DNA from: an uncultured Clostridia bacterium
GTDB lineage: Bacteria > Bacillota > Clostridia > Christensenellales > Aristaeellaceae
DNA: 64,000 nt
NCBI GenBank assembly: GCA_934621505.1
Contig: CAKTUU010000010.1
Coordinates: 1 to 64,000, forward strand
Reading direction: 5' to 3'
Position numbers and translations under genes: made by a program. Each line of letters starts with the position of its first letter. Position 1 is the stretch's first letter. Of this stretch, positions 26,252-34,605 are shown piece by piece. The notes beneath the pieces were generated by a model. The model was not told where the DNA came from and did no database searches. It saw only the letters and a list, made by a program, of their open reading frames with translations.

Positions 26252-28006
26252 TTATTCCAGAATCATGCCCTCGCCCGGTTGAAGAACCACGGGAATGCCG
26301 CCGTGCTCCACCGCCAGGCTGCGTCCGCTGTACAGGTCTTGAATGCTGGCCATGCCCGCCATGCCGTCCGGCAGGGGCAGCCAGCCCCGCGCCGTATGAA
26401 CACCGGTATTTACCACGCACAGCAGCAGCTGGTCCTCCGACTGACGCAGATAGGCGTACAAATCGCCCGGGCCCGCCTGCCAGGTGCGGAAGCTGCCTGT
26501 GCGCAGGGCGGAGCTGCTTCGGCGGATGGCCGCCAGCCTGCGGTAATGCTCGTGGGTGGGATTGCCCGCCACATGGTCCCAGCGCATGGGGTAGCGGCAG
26601 AAGGGATCGTCCCCACCTTCCATGCCCAGTTCATCCCCGTAATAGATAATGGGAATGCCCGGATAGGTAAACTGGAAGAAGGCCGCCCCGTGCAGCATCC
26701 GCAGGTCGCCCCCGGCGCGGGTGCGCATGCGGGCCGTGTCGTGGCTGCCCAGGAAGGTCCACAGCACCTCCTGATTGCGCTGTGGGTACAGCATGGCCGC
26801 CCGGTTGACCGCCCAGTCAAACTGCTGCACGGTTACATCGTGCCGGGCAAAGCGGGCCCAGATGTTGCGGCTGAGCACATAATGCATGGTGGAATCAAAC
26901 ATGTCGCCCTGGGTAAGCCATTCGCGGCTGTCGTCCCAGCATTCGGCGATCATCAGGCTGTCCGGGTTTTCCTGCTTCATCATGGCGTGGTACTGCCGCC
27001 AGAAGTCCGGCCATACCTCCGGGCTTACATCCAGCCGCCAGCCGTCAATGTGACAGGTGCGCAGCCAGTAGCGGCCCACATCCAAAAAGTAGCTGGCGCA
27101 GTCCGGGTTGCTCAGGTTCAGCTTGGGCATGTATTGCCAGTCCCCAAAGGTATGATACCCGTATGGCATGGATTTGTCAAAGCAAAACCAGTCGTAATAC
27201 GCGGATTTTTCGCCTTTTTCCATAGCGTCCACAAAGGGTGCGAACTGGGTGCCGGAGTGGTTGAACACCCCGTCCATCACCAGCCGCATGCCGTTTTTGT
27301 GCAGCTCGTCGCAAAGCTGGCGCAAATCCTCCTCCGTGCCCAGCAGCGGATCAATTTTGTAATAGTCGAAGGTGTTGTAACGGTGGGACGTATCGCTTAA
27401 AAACATGGGGGTGGAATACAGCAGCGTCACGCCCAGCTCCTTCAAATAGGGCACCGCCTTGATAACGCCCTTCAGGTTGCCGCCGAAGCGAAACTCGTTC
27501 TGCACCCGGTCGCTGTTCCAGGGTTCCAGATTTTCCTCGCTTTCGCCGGGAACCGGCTCCCGGCGGAACCGGTCGGGAAAAATCTGGTAGCCCACGCAGC
27601 CCCGGGCCCACCGGGGCATGGGGGCGGCGGGGTAGACGTAGGCAAAGGCAAAGGCCTGGCTTACGTCCTCCTCGGCGTCCGCGCCAAAATGCAGGCCGGA
27701 ACCGTCCAGCTTGTAGGTGGCTTCATCGCTTTCCAGCACAAACAGGTATTTGAGCCGTTTGTCCCGGGGTGCAAAGATGACCTGATAAAAGTCGTGCCAC
27801 TCGTCCTGAAAGGCCAGCTCCATGGGGTACTGGTCCGCCGTTTTGAAAAAATCCGGCAGGGCGTAATTGCTGGTGACCCGCGCAAACACCCGGCTGAATT
27901 GTCCCCGGCCGGTTTGCAGCCGCAGGCATACCCGCCCGTCGGGCAGGGCATGGCGGTATTCCAGCCAGGGCATGTGGTAGATGGATCCAAAATCAATGTT
28001 TCTCAT
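26252..28006 (-). CDS. GH13 neopullulanase/cyclomaltodextrinase-type glycosidase
   Basis: A 584-residue cytoplasmic alpha-amylase family enzyme (no signal peptide). It has an N-terminal beta-sandwich (1-130), then the catalytic barrel: MDGVFNHSG, GWRLDVSPEV with the nucleophile Asp, MIAECWDD with the acid Glu, and FLGSHDTAR with the third carboxylate. The N-terminal domain and length point to the cyclomaltodextrinase/maltogenic amylase/neopullulanase group, which cuts imported maltodextrins. The ATG at 28006 overlaps the lacI stop (ATGA); AAGGAG precedes it. Confidence 0.92.
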   Translation of the reverse strand: MRNIDFGSIYHMPWLEYRHALPDGRVCLRLQTGRGQFSRVFARVTSNYALPDFFKTADQYPMELAFQDEWHDFYQVIFAPRDKRLKYLFVLESDEATYKLDGSGLHFGADAEEDVSQAFAFAYVYPAAPMPRWARGCVGYQIFPDRFRREPVPGESEENLEPWNSDRVQNEFRFGGNLKGVIKAVPYLKELGVTLLYSTPMFLSDTSHRYNTFDYYKIDPLLGTEEDLRQLCDELHKNGMRLVMDGVFNHSGTQFAPFVDAMEKGEKSAYYDWFCFDKSMPYGYHTFGDWQYMPKLNLSNPDCASYFLDVGRYWLRTCHIDGWRLDVSPEVWPDFWRQYHAMMKQENPDSLMIAECWDDSREWLTQGDMFDSTMHYVLSRNIWARFARHDVTVQQFDWAVNRAAMLYPQRNQEVLWTFLGSHDTARMRTRAGGDLRMLHGAAFFQFTYPGIPIIYYGDELGMEGGDDPFCRYPMRWDHVAGNPTHEHYRRLAAIRRSSSALRTGSFRTWQAGPGDLYAYLRQSEDQLLLCVVNTGVHTARGWLPLPDGMAGMASIQDLYSGRSLAVEHGGIPVVLQPGEGMILE

Positions 28007-29022
28007 AGCGGCTCCTTTTGGCACACAGCTACGCTGTCGCGTTCTATCAGGGTAAAGGGAACTTCAATGGCGGCGGGCTCCTGGGCGTCGCCGCTCAGCA
28101 CGTCCAGCATCAGCTCCATGGCGCGCATGCCCAGGTGGTAGGCGTCCACGTCAAAGGAGGTAAGGGACGGAATGTGATAGCGGCCCGCGTCGGTGTTGTT
28201 AAAGCTGATCAGGCTTACATCCTGGGGCGCGTTCAGCCCCAGCCGCTTTAAAAAGCCGCACAGGCCGATGGCCAGAGAATCATCGATGCACACCACGCCC
28301 GTAGGGCGGTCCGGCCCGCGAAAAATGGCTTCCAGCCGGGCTTTGTCAATGCTGCTTTCCAAATAGCGGCCCGGCACCAGCCAGTCCTTCGGCAGGGGCA
28401 GACGGGCCTCCTTCAGGGCCTTTTCAAAGCCGGTCAGGCGGTCCACCGTAACGATGAACTGCCGATCATAGCCCAGAAACATCAGCCGCCGGTGCCCCCG
28501 GTCCAGCAGATAGCGCGCCGCCTGGTAGCCCGCCTCCACGTTATTATTGTCAACGGACAGGCGGATGCATTCATGGGGCGGACGGCCCACCAGCACAACC
28601 GGCACGCTCAGCCGCTCGGCGGGCACATCCTCGGCCGCCAGCAGAATCAGGCCGCTGACATAGCCGCCGTCCACCAGCTGCTTGCCCGCCTCGATGGAGC
28701 TAAGCCCCTCGCTGCCGGTAGCCAGCAGCAGGTTGTAATGCCGCGCACCCGCCGCCGCGCCCAGCCCCTGCAGCACCAGGGGAAAGAAGGGGTTGCCCAT
28801 GTTTTTGGTGGCGCCTCCGGGAAACACAATGCCCACAATGCGGGTTTGGCGGCTGACCAGGCTGCGGGCCATTTGGTTGGGGTGAAAGTTCATTTCCTCC
28901 GCCGCCTTTTGCACCCGGTCGCGCACCTCCTGACTGATGCGCCGGTTGTTGTGAAGCGCCCGGCTGACAGTGGAGGGGGATACGCCCACCGCTTTGGCCA
29001 CGTCCTTAATGGTTACTTTCAT
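28003..29022 (-). CDS. LacI-family transcriptional regulator
   Basis: A 339-residue LacI/GalR repressor: N-terminal HTH with hinge (VTIKDVAKAVGVSPSTVSRALHNNRRISQEVRDRV) and a periplasmic-binding-protein-like sensor domain (IVGIVFPGGATKNMGNPFFPLVLQGL, GVVCIDDSLAIGLCGFLKRLG). It starts at the conserved N-terminus. Translationally coupled to the GH13 gene, so it probably senses a maltodextrin and controls this operon; an operator lies downstream of its own -10. Confidence 0.93.
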   Translation of the reverse strand: MKVTIKDVAKAVGVSPSTVSRALHNNRRISQEVRDRVQKAAEEMNFHPNQMARSLVSRQTRIVGIVFPGGATKNMGNPFFPLVLQGLGAAAGARHYNLLLATGSEGLSSIEAGKQLVDGGYVSGLILLAAEDVPAERLSVPVVLVGRPPHECIRLSVDNNNVEAGYQAARYLLDRGHRRLMFLGYDRQFIVTVDRLTGFEKALKEARLPLPKDWLVPGRYLESSIDKARLEAIFRGPDRPTGVVCIDDSLAIGLCGFLKRLGLNAPQDVSLISFNNTDAGRYHIPSLTSFDVDAYHLGMRAMELMLDVLSGDAQEPAAIEVPFTLIERDSVAVCQKEPL

Positions 29023-29044
29023 GATGGATGCTCCTTATGAATGC

Positions 29045-29092
29045 GCAAACGTTTTCTTACCGCATGATAGCACAGGGCCTTTGCCTTGTCAA
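29045..29092 (-). promoter_or_regulatory. Promoter and LacI-type operator of the lacI-GH13 operon
   Basis: TTGACA (29092-29087), 17 bases, TATCAT (29069-29064). Just downstream is the near-palindrome GAAAACGTTTGC (29056-29045) with the LacI-family core AAACGTTT, placed to block transcription. A very similar site lies at 48465-48476. Confidence 0.75.
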
Positions 29093-29169
29093 GGCGGGTC
29101 GGCCCTCCGATTTTTATTCCGAAACCGAACCTCTTTGCCGCCCGGCGAGCCGCAGGCAAGCAGGCAAAG

Positions 29170-29330
29170 AACGCCTTCATCGGTAGAAAAAGCCTGTAGG
29201 AAAGCGCGCACCCGCAAGCATCGCAATGCTGATTCGCGGGAAAAGCATAATGGCACAAGGCTTAGGGGGCAGACCCTTTAAAACCACAGAAGAAGCACCG
29301 CCTCCTGCACATCCACTTTTTTCATTGACA
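29170..29330 (-). repeat. Dispersed element family 2, decayed copy C
   Basis: Read on the minus strand, AAAAAAGTGGATGTGCAGGAGG, then GGTTTTAAAGGGTCTGCC and CCCTAAGCCTTGTGCC, then GCGAATCAGC, match the copies at 41568 and 54451 in order and spacing. It starts right after the stop codon of the 29345-30274 gene. No flanking hairpin duplicate is left. 29093-29169 shows nothing else. Confidence 0.75.
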
Positions 29331-29344
29331 ATATACTGTCCTGG

Positions 29345-30274
29345 CTAGTTGTTGTCGCGAAGCTCATGCATGAAGTAATGGTAATAGGTGGCCGCGTCAT
29401 CCGCGGAGCCATAGTCCTCCCCCATGCAAAGCTCATAGCGCTGATTGGTGAGCAGATCGCGGTAAATCTCGCGGTAAATACCGCAATCCTTATCCAGTTT
29501 GTTCTCCTGTTGACAGATAACAGGGTGTAGTCGACAGGCGCGGCATCGTTCCAGGAGCTGCTGCAATTCCTCAGGCTCTGCCGAACACAGCGCACCTGGC
29601 AAGACCTTCAGAAAAACGGGCATACTGAACCGCCAAAAGAATCTGCACAAAGACATTTGTAAGGGATCGTTACAGTTAGAATCGTTCCACACATCAGAGG
29701 CGCACAAATCAGGATAGGTCTTTTTTAGCTGATAGATTTCTTCAAAGGCCGAGACGCCCTGCGCAAAGCTGGCGCCGCCCTCCAGGGACAGCCAATACGC
29801 TCGGGTATCGTCTATGGCCCCATCAGGCGATAGTCTCTGCCAACGATCAGGCATGGAAACCAGAAAATGCTCTCCTTTTTCCATTTGCCTGAAAAGTCGT
29901 ACTCGTTCCAGGTTTTCAGCAGATAAATCCTTCAGCTTCAATTCCTGATTGTAGGCGGCAAGAGCGGCTGCATGTTTTTTCAACTTGTAGAAGTCCGAAG
30001 CGGAGGAAAGGCCAACCAGCAGGGACTGATTTGCCAGGGAAAGCTCCAGCGCATAGCCGCCTTCCTCGGACTTTGCAACGCTATGACAGTCTTTGAGCTC
30101 ACTTGCGGGAAAGATCTGTACGGCGGCCTTTTTCCTGAAGACCAGTTTTTGGGGTTGTGGTGTGAAAACCAAACTGGCATCCGTCAGCAGCAGCTTGCCC
30201 GGTCGAGAACTGCCGTTGAGCGTTGCTTCGCCCTCAAAAAGAACGGTCTCTGTTTCTTGCGGGGTATAGGTCAT
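29345..30274 (-). CDS. Hypothetical protein with GRAM/PH-like N-terminus
   Basis: A 309-residue cytoplasmic protein, not recognised as a named family. Residues 10-100 (ETVLFEGEATLNGSSRPGKLLLTDASLVFTPQ) read like a GRAM/bacterial PH-like beta-barrel domain; the rest is rich in Cys, Trp and Tyr in its second half and has no motif I know. I chose the ATG at 30274, 9 bases after GGAGG; the ATG at 30283 directly touches that site. It is a single gene with its own promoter. Confidence 0.7.
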   Translation of the reverse strand: MTYTPQETETVLFEGEATLNGSSRPGKLLLTDASLVFTPQPQKLVFRKKAAVQIFPASELKDCHSVAKSEEGGYALELSLANQSLLVGLSSASDFYKLKKHAAALAAYNQELKLKDLSAENLERVRLFRQMEKGEHFLVSMPDRWQRLSPDGAIDDTRAYWLSLEGGASFAQGVSAFEEIYQLKKTYPDLCASDVWNDSNCNDPLQMSLCRFFWRFSMPVFLKVLPGALCSAEPEELQQLLERCRACRLHPVICQQENKLDKDCGIYREIYRDLLTNQRYELCMGEDYGSADDAATYYHYFMHELRDNN

Positions 30275-30328
30275 CCTTCGCATCCTCCTATATTGCAGTT
30301 TTTATGCATGAAAGAAAAAACTGTATAT

Positions 30329-30357
30329 ACCATAGCATGATCCAATGAAAATGTAAA
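30329..30357 (-). promoter_or_regulatory. Possible promoter of the GRAM-like gene
   Basis: TTTACA (30357-30352), 17 bases, TATGGT (30334-30329). The remainder of 30358-30542 is AT-rich with no supported gene. Confidence 0.4.
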
Positions 30358-30542
30358 GACGGAGCTACACGGAATCCAGGCCGACAGCATTTACATAATG
30401 ATTCAGATTGCTTGTTTAAATACACGGTGTTTTCATCAATAGCTAAGTGCAAATCGCTCTGCATTAAGAACGTATATTCGCACCTCGCCGTGCCGCTAAT
30501 ATGCAACTGTGCTACATTGGCTTGGATTGTTGAATAAAAAAG

Positions 30543-32873
30543 TTAAATGCTGTTGCCCTGGCCATGCCGCACCGCGTGGAAGAGCCTGCGGGGCTTTTGC
30601 CCGCCAATGACCGCGCCCAGGGACAGCTGAATGGCCGGAGCCAAAACGGCGGCGGCCAGCAGCAGCCACCATTGGCTGCCTGTAACCGGCGTCAGGTAAA
30701 ACACCTGGGGAAACAGCGTCACCGCCAGGGCAAGCCCGGCGGCCATCAGCGCCACCAGTCCGGCCCGCAGACGGTTCAGGGGCAGACAGGTCAACAGCAG
30801 CATGACCACGCCGGAATACCCGGCGATATAGGTGCTGAGGGTGCTGACCGCATCGGCGCTGTAGCTCAGGGCCGGGGCCGCCGCCAGCAGGGCCAGCAGC
30901 AGCGCGGCGGCGCTGACGCCGCCCGGCAGGGCCCGCATGATCACGTTGCGAAGGAAATTGCCCCGCACCCGCTCGTCGCTGGGCTGAAGGGCCAGCACAA
31001 AGGAAGGAAAGCCGATGGTCAGCGAACTGATCAGGGTCAGCTGAATGGGGGCGAAGGGATAGTCGAAGGGCAGAACCATCAGCGCTATGGACAAAAACAG
31101 GCTGAACAGGTTCTTGACCAGGAACAGGGAAGCGGCCCGGGTGATATTGTTGACGACCCGGCGGCCTTCCAGCATAATCTGGGGCAGAATGTTAAAGTCC
31201 GCGTCCAGCAGGGTCATTTGCGCCACACGGGAAGCCGCGTCGCTGCCGCCCGCCATGGCGATGGAGCAGTCCGCCGCTTTCAGGGCGGGAATATCGTTCA
31301 CGCCGTCGCCCACCATGGTTACCCCATGGCCCCGCCTGCGCAGGGCCTCCACCAGGCAGCGCTTGTCCTCCGGGGTAACCCGGCCGAAAACCACATACTT
31401 TTCGCACAGCGTGTCATAATCCCGGTCGCTGACGGCGTTCATGTCCACCCAGTTTTCCGCTCCGGGAATGCCCGCCGCCTGAGCGGCGCGGGATACCGTG
31501 CGGGCGTTATCCCCGGACAGCACCCGCAGGCTGACGCCCTGACGGCCAAAGTACTGCACGGTTTCCCACACATGGGGGCGCAGGCTGTCCGTCAGGCACA
31601 GCAGTGCCAGAGGCTGCAAAGCGCCGGGCAGGGCTTCGCCGCATAGGGGCTGGGAGGAGGTGACCAGCGCCAGCACCCGTGCGCCCTGACAGGCCTCCTG
31701 CTGGGCCAGTTCCAGCGCCGGGCCGGTCAGCAGCTTTTCCGGCGCGCCCAGCATGGCGCAGCGGCCCTCCAGCTGCACGGCGGACCATTTGCGCTGGCTG
31801 GAAAAGGGAACGCCGCCCAGCACACAAGGGGACGAAGTTTGCTCAAAGCCCTGCCGTAAGGCCCGGTTTGTGGGGTTGTCATCCGCAAAGGAGCTGATCA
31901 GCGCCGCCATGCAGGGGGCGATCTGGCCCTCCTCCCCCAGAGGAACGGTATGGGTCAGACGCATTTCGCCGCTGGTCAGGGTGCCGGTTTTATCCATGCA
32001 CACCACATCGGTGCGGGCCAGGGTTTCAATGCCGTACAGCTGGTTGACCAGTGTGTTGCGCCTGCCCAGCTTGACCACGCCCGCCGCCAGCGAAACGGAG
32101 GTAAGCAGAATCAGCCCTTCGGGAATCATGCCCAGCACCGCCGCCACGGAACCGGTTACCGCGTCCGCCAGGTTCAAACCCAGGGTATAGCGCTGCCGCA
32201 GAAAAACCGCCGCGCCAATGGGCACAATGGCGATGGACACCCAGCGAATCAGCCGCCGCATATCCAGCATCAGCTGGCTTTGGGCGCTGTGTACCTTTCG
32301 CGCGTTTACCTGCAGGCGGCCCGCGTAGCTGTTTTCGCCAACGGCGGTCAGCTGGGCGGTTACGCTGCCGCCTACCAGAAAGCTGCCGGAATACAGCGTG
32401 TCTCCCGCGGCTTTTTCCGCAGGACGGCTTTCGCCGGTGAGCATGGATTCATCCGCCTGGGCGCCGCCTTCCAGAACCCGCGCGTCCGCGGGAATCTGCT
32501 CGCCCCGGGACAAAACCACCACGTCGCCCTCCACCAGGCTTTCGGGCGGCAGTCTGATTTCCTGCCCATCCCGCCAGACCCGCACCGGGCTTTCGCTCAG
32601 CAGCTTCAGACGGTCGTGGGTGCGCTTGGCCCGCAGCTCCTGCACCACGCCGATGACCGTATTGGCCAGCACCACGCCTACAAACAGCATATCCCGGTAG
32701 CTGCTCACCCAGAGCAGCAGCCCGGCCAGGGCCAGATTCAGCAGGTTAAACAGGGTCAGGGCGTTGCGGCGCAAAATGGCCGGTATGCCGCCATCCCGGC
32801 TTTTGGGCAGTACGTTTGGCTGGCGCTGGGCAGCCTCCCGGCTGGTCAGGCCCTTTGGTTCATTTGTATTCAT
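30543..32873 (-). CDS. Cation-transporting P-type ATPase, CtpE-like
   Basis: A 776-residue P-type ATPase: TGES at 146-149, phosphorylation site DKTGTLT with Asp294, MVGDGVNDIPALKAADCSIAM hinge, and about eight to ten membrane spans. The M4 segment has MIPEGLILLTSVSLA, and the text that follows (LGRRNTLVNQLYGIETLAR) closely matches mycobacterial CtpE, reported as a calcium importer; no CPC motif of heavy-metal pumps is present. Calcium is therefore an inference. It follows the sortase/C39 gene by 18 bases, so the two probably form an operon. Confidence 0.88.
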   Translation of the reverse strand: MNTNEPKGLTSREAAQRQPNVLPKSRDGGIPAILRRNALTLFNLLNLALAGLLLWVSSYRDMLFVGVVLANTVIGVVQELRAKRTHDRLKLLSESPVRVWRDGQEIRLPPESLVEGDVVVLSRGEQIPADARVLEGGAQADESMLTGESRPAEKAAGDTLYSGSFLVGGSVTAQLTAVGENSYAGRLQVNARKVHSAQSQLMLDMRRLIRWVSIAIVPIGAAVFLRQRYTLGLNLADAVTGSVAAVLGMIPEGLILLTSVSLAAGVVKLGRRNTLVNQLYGIETLARTDVVCMDKTGTLTSGEMRLTHTVPLGEEGQIAPCMAALISSFADDNPTNRALRQGFEQTSSPCVLGGVPFSSQRKWSAVQLEGRCAMLGAPEKLLTGPALELAQQEACQGARVLALVTSSQPLCGEALPGALQPLALLCLTDSLRPHVWETVQYFGRQGVSLRVLSGDNARTVSRAAQAAGIPGAENWVDMNAVSDRDYDTLCEKYVVFGRVTPEDKRCLVEALRRRGHGVTMVGDGVNDIPALKAADCSIAMAGGSDAASRVAQMTLLDADFNILPQIMLEGRRVVNNITRAASLFLVKNLFSLFLSIALMVLPFDYPFAPIQLTLISSLTIGFPSFVLALQPSDERVRGNFLRNVIMRALPGGVSAAALLLALLAAAPALSYSADAVSTLSTYIAGYSGVVMLLLTCLPLNRLRAGLVALMAAGLALAVTLFPQVFYLTPVTGSQWWLLLAAAVLAPAIQLSLGAVIGGQKPRRLFHAVRHGQGNSI

Positions 32874-32891
32874 GCGGGATTCCTTTCTGTC

Positions 32892-34331
32892 TTACATTGC
32901 AGGGTTGTCCAAATAGGCGGTGGGCGCAAGGGTGCATTGCCCGATATCCTGCCTGCTGACGCGCACGACCCCTGGGGTAAGCACGTCCAGGATGTCGCCG
33001 TAATCGCCGGTGTATCCCTCCTGGGTACGGCGCAGGGGGTCCAGAATATACACGCTTTCCTCATCCACACCGGCAATGACCACATAGTGGCTGGTGGAGG
33101 TAAACGGCCCCGCCAGCGCGCAGCATAGAACCACCCCCCGGCCGCCCTCCAGCAGGGCCAGCGCGTCCGCCAGCTTTTTGACGGGCGTGCGCTCCAGACC
33201 ATAAATATCGCAAATATAAGGAAGAAAATCCATATTGGTGCCAAAGCTGTCGCCAAAGCGGCTTTTGATATGCCACTGGTTATTGCCGGCGGCAAAATTC
33301 GCCATGGCCACCGGCAGGTAGCGCAGGTATTCCTGCGGGGTTTCCAGCAGATAGGGGGCATGCTGCCGGGAGCAGTACAGCCGGTTCACCGAGCATTGGC
33401 AAAACAGCGTTCCCACCCCGTTGCCCGCATAGGAACGCAGCCTGGGCAGATCCTGAACGGGCACCAGATTGGCTACGGCAATGGCCACCGCCGTGGGGCC
33501 GCAGCCCCCGCCGCCCAGGTTGCGAAATTTGGAGGTGTTTCCGCTCTCATAGCGCATCTTTTCCCAGACAGGGTCGTTTTGAGCGTACAGCATCCGGGTT
33601 TCCAAAGGGCCTGCCGTTACATAGCCGCTATAGGTGGGCCGCTGGTCCAGCGGAGCCTTGACCAGGTTCACCGCGTCCGGCGCGGAGGCGGCCTCAGGCC
33701 GCAGAACGGCGCACAGCACCGTGCGGGTGCCCCGGGTATCGTTGGCGATCATGGCCAGCCGGTCGCCCCGTTGGGGAATGGAGCCATCCAGGGGCGTAAT
33801 GTCGCTGCTGTCCAGCAGGCCGGACAGCCACTGGTCGTAGGACCCGGTTTCAGGCGGCTGGTAAAAATCATCCGGCTTGCGCAGGGAACGCAGGCAGGCA
33901 AACACATCCAGCCGCCAGTTTCCATCAGGGGTCAGCAGAAGAAAGGAAGGGTGCGCCTCGTAATAGGTCTGACCGGCATACTCCCGAATCCAGCTCAGGG
34001 GCGATCCGCTGGCCTGGGAATTGCCAAACAGCCACAAAACGCCGTCCGTCAGGGACGCGGCCGTCCGGAGAAAAACCGTGCCCCGGGCCTGCAGGGAGGT
34101 ATCCTCAAAGGAGCGGTCGGCGTAATAGCGGTCGGTCCGGCCCTGCATAACCGGCTGGCTGAAACCGCTTTCCGGTTGATACAGCCAGGCCTTGCAATCC
34201 GGGTTCAGGCTTTGCAGCTGGGCAAAATCCACCGTTACGGAAACGGCCTCCCCCTCCTGGGCCAGGGCCTGAAATGAACAGCCTAGCAGACACAGCGCCA
34301 AAACCAGCGCCGCAAGTGGTTTTCGTTGCAA
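32892..34331 (-). CDS. Secreted fusion: inactive sortase-like domain plus C39-like peptidase
   Basis: A 479-residue exported protein. The signal sequence holds LLGCS (possible lipobox, Cys18) and later QALAQE (possible signal peptidase I site). Residues 35-215 follow the class B sortase pattern (LQSLNPDCKAWLYQP, YYADRSFEDT, RGTVFL), but where sortases have catalytic His it reads LFGNSQAS, and the TLSTC-type Cys is replaced in LAMIANDTRG. Residues 250-470 form a C39-like papain fold: Cys277 in GGGGCGPTA, His415 in TSTSHYVVIAGV, Asp431 in YILDP. The start is TTG, with AAGGAG upstream. Confidence 0.78.
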   Translation of the reverse strand: MQRKPLAALVLALCLLGCSFQALAQEGEAVSVTVDFAQLQSLNPDCKAWLYQPESGFSQPVMQGRTDRYYADRSFEDTSLQARGTVFLRTAASLTDGVLWLFGNSQASGSPLSWIREYAGQTYYEAHPSFLLLTPDGNWRLDVFACLRSLRKPDDFYQPPETGSYDQWLSGLLDSSDITPLDGSIPQRGDRLAMIANDTRGTRTVLCAVLRPEAASAPDAVNLVKAPLDQRPTYSGYVTAGPLETRMLYAQNDPVWEKMRYESGNTSKFRNLGGGGCGPTAVAIAVANLVPVQDLPRLRSYAGNGVGTLFCQCSVNRLYCSRQHAPYLLETPQEYLRYLPVAMANFAAGNNQWHIKSRFGDSFGTNMDFLPYICDIYGLERTPVKKLADALALLEGGRGVVLCCALAGPFTSTSHYVVIAGVDEESVYILDPLRRTQEGYTGDYGDILDVLTPGVVRVSRQDIGQCTLAPTAYLDNPAM

Positions 34332-34496
34332 AATGGTTCTCCTTTCAGCAAACGGAATGCCTTCCGATTATACCACAGTCCGCCGGGACTTCAAAGCGCC
34401 GGATAACAGGCGGAATGCAGACAATGGACGACGGGGAAATTTGTAACAACCATTGCATTTTTTAGACGGTGCGAAACAAAAAGTAAGCAAAAAGCA

Positions 34497-34525
34497 TTGA
34501 CAACGTAATATTTTTGTAATATTAT
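34497..34525 (+). promoter_or_regulatory. Promoter of the SH3/peptidoglycan-binding protein gene
   Basis: TTGACA (34497-34502), 17 bases, TATTAT (34520-34525), leaving an 80-nt 5' region. Confidence 0.8.
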
Positions 34526-34605
34526 GTGAATGCTATAACAGCGTTCATCCGTTTGGATAAGTACCGCAGTTACCGGCAACGCCGCGAAAATATTGGAGGT
34601 TTGGA

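Noticed and set aside
30288..30506. Possible 72-residue ORF upstream of the GRAM-like gene
   Set aside because: No ribosome binding site, no similarity, and it covers the likely promoter of the real gene.
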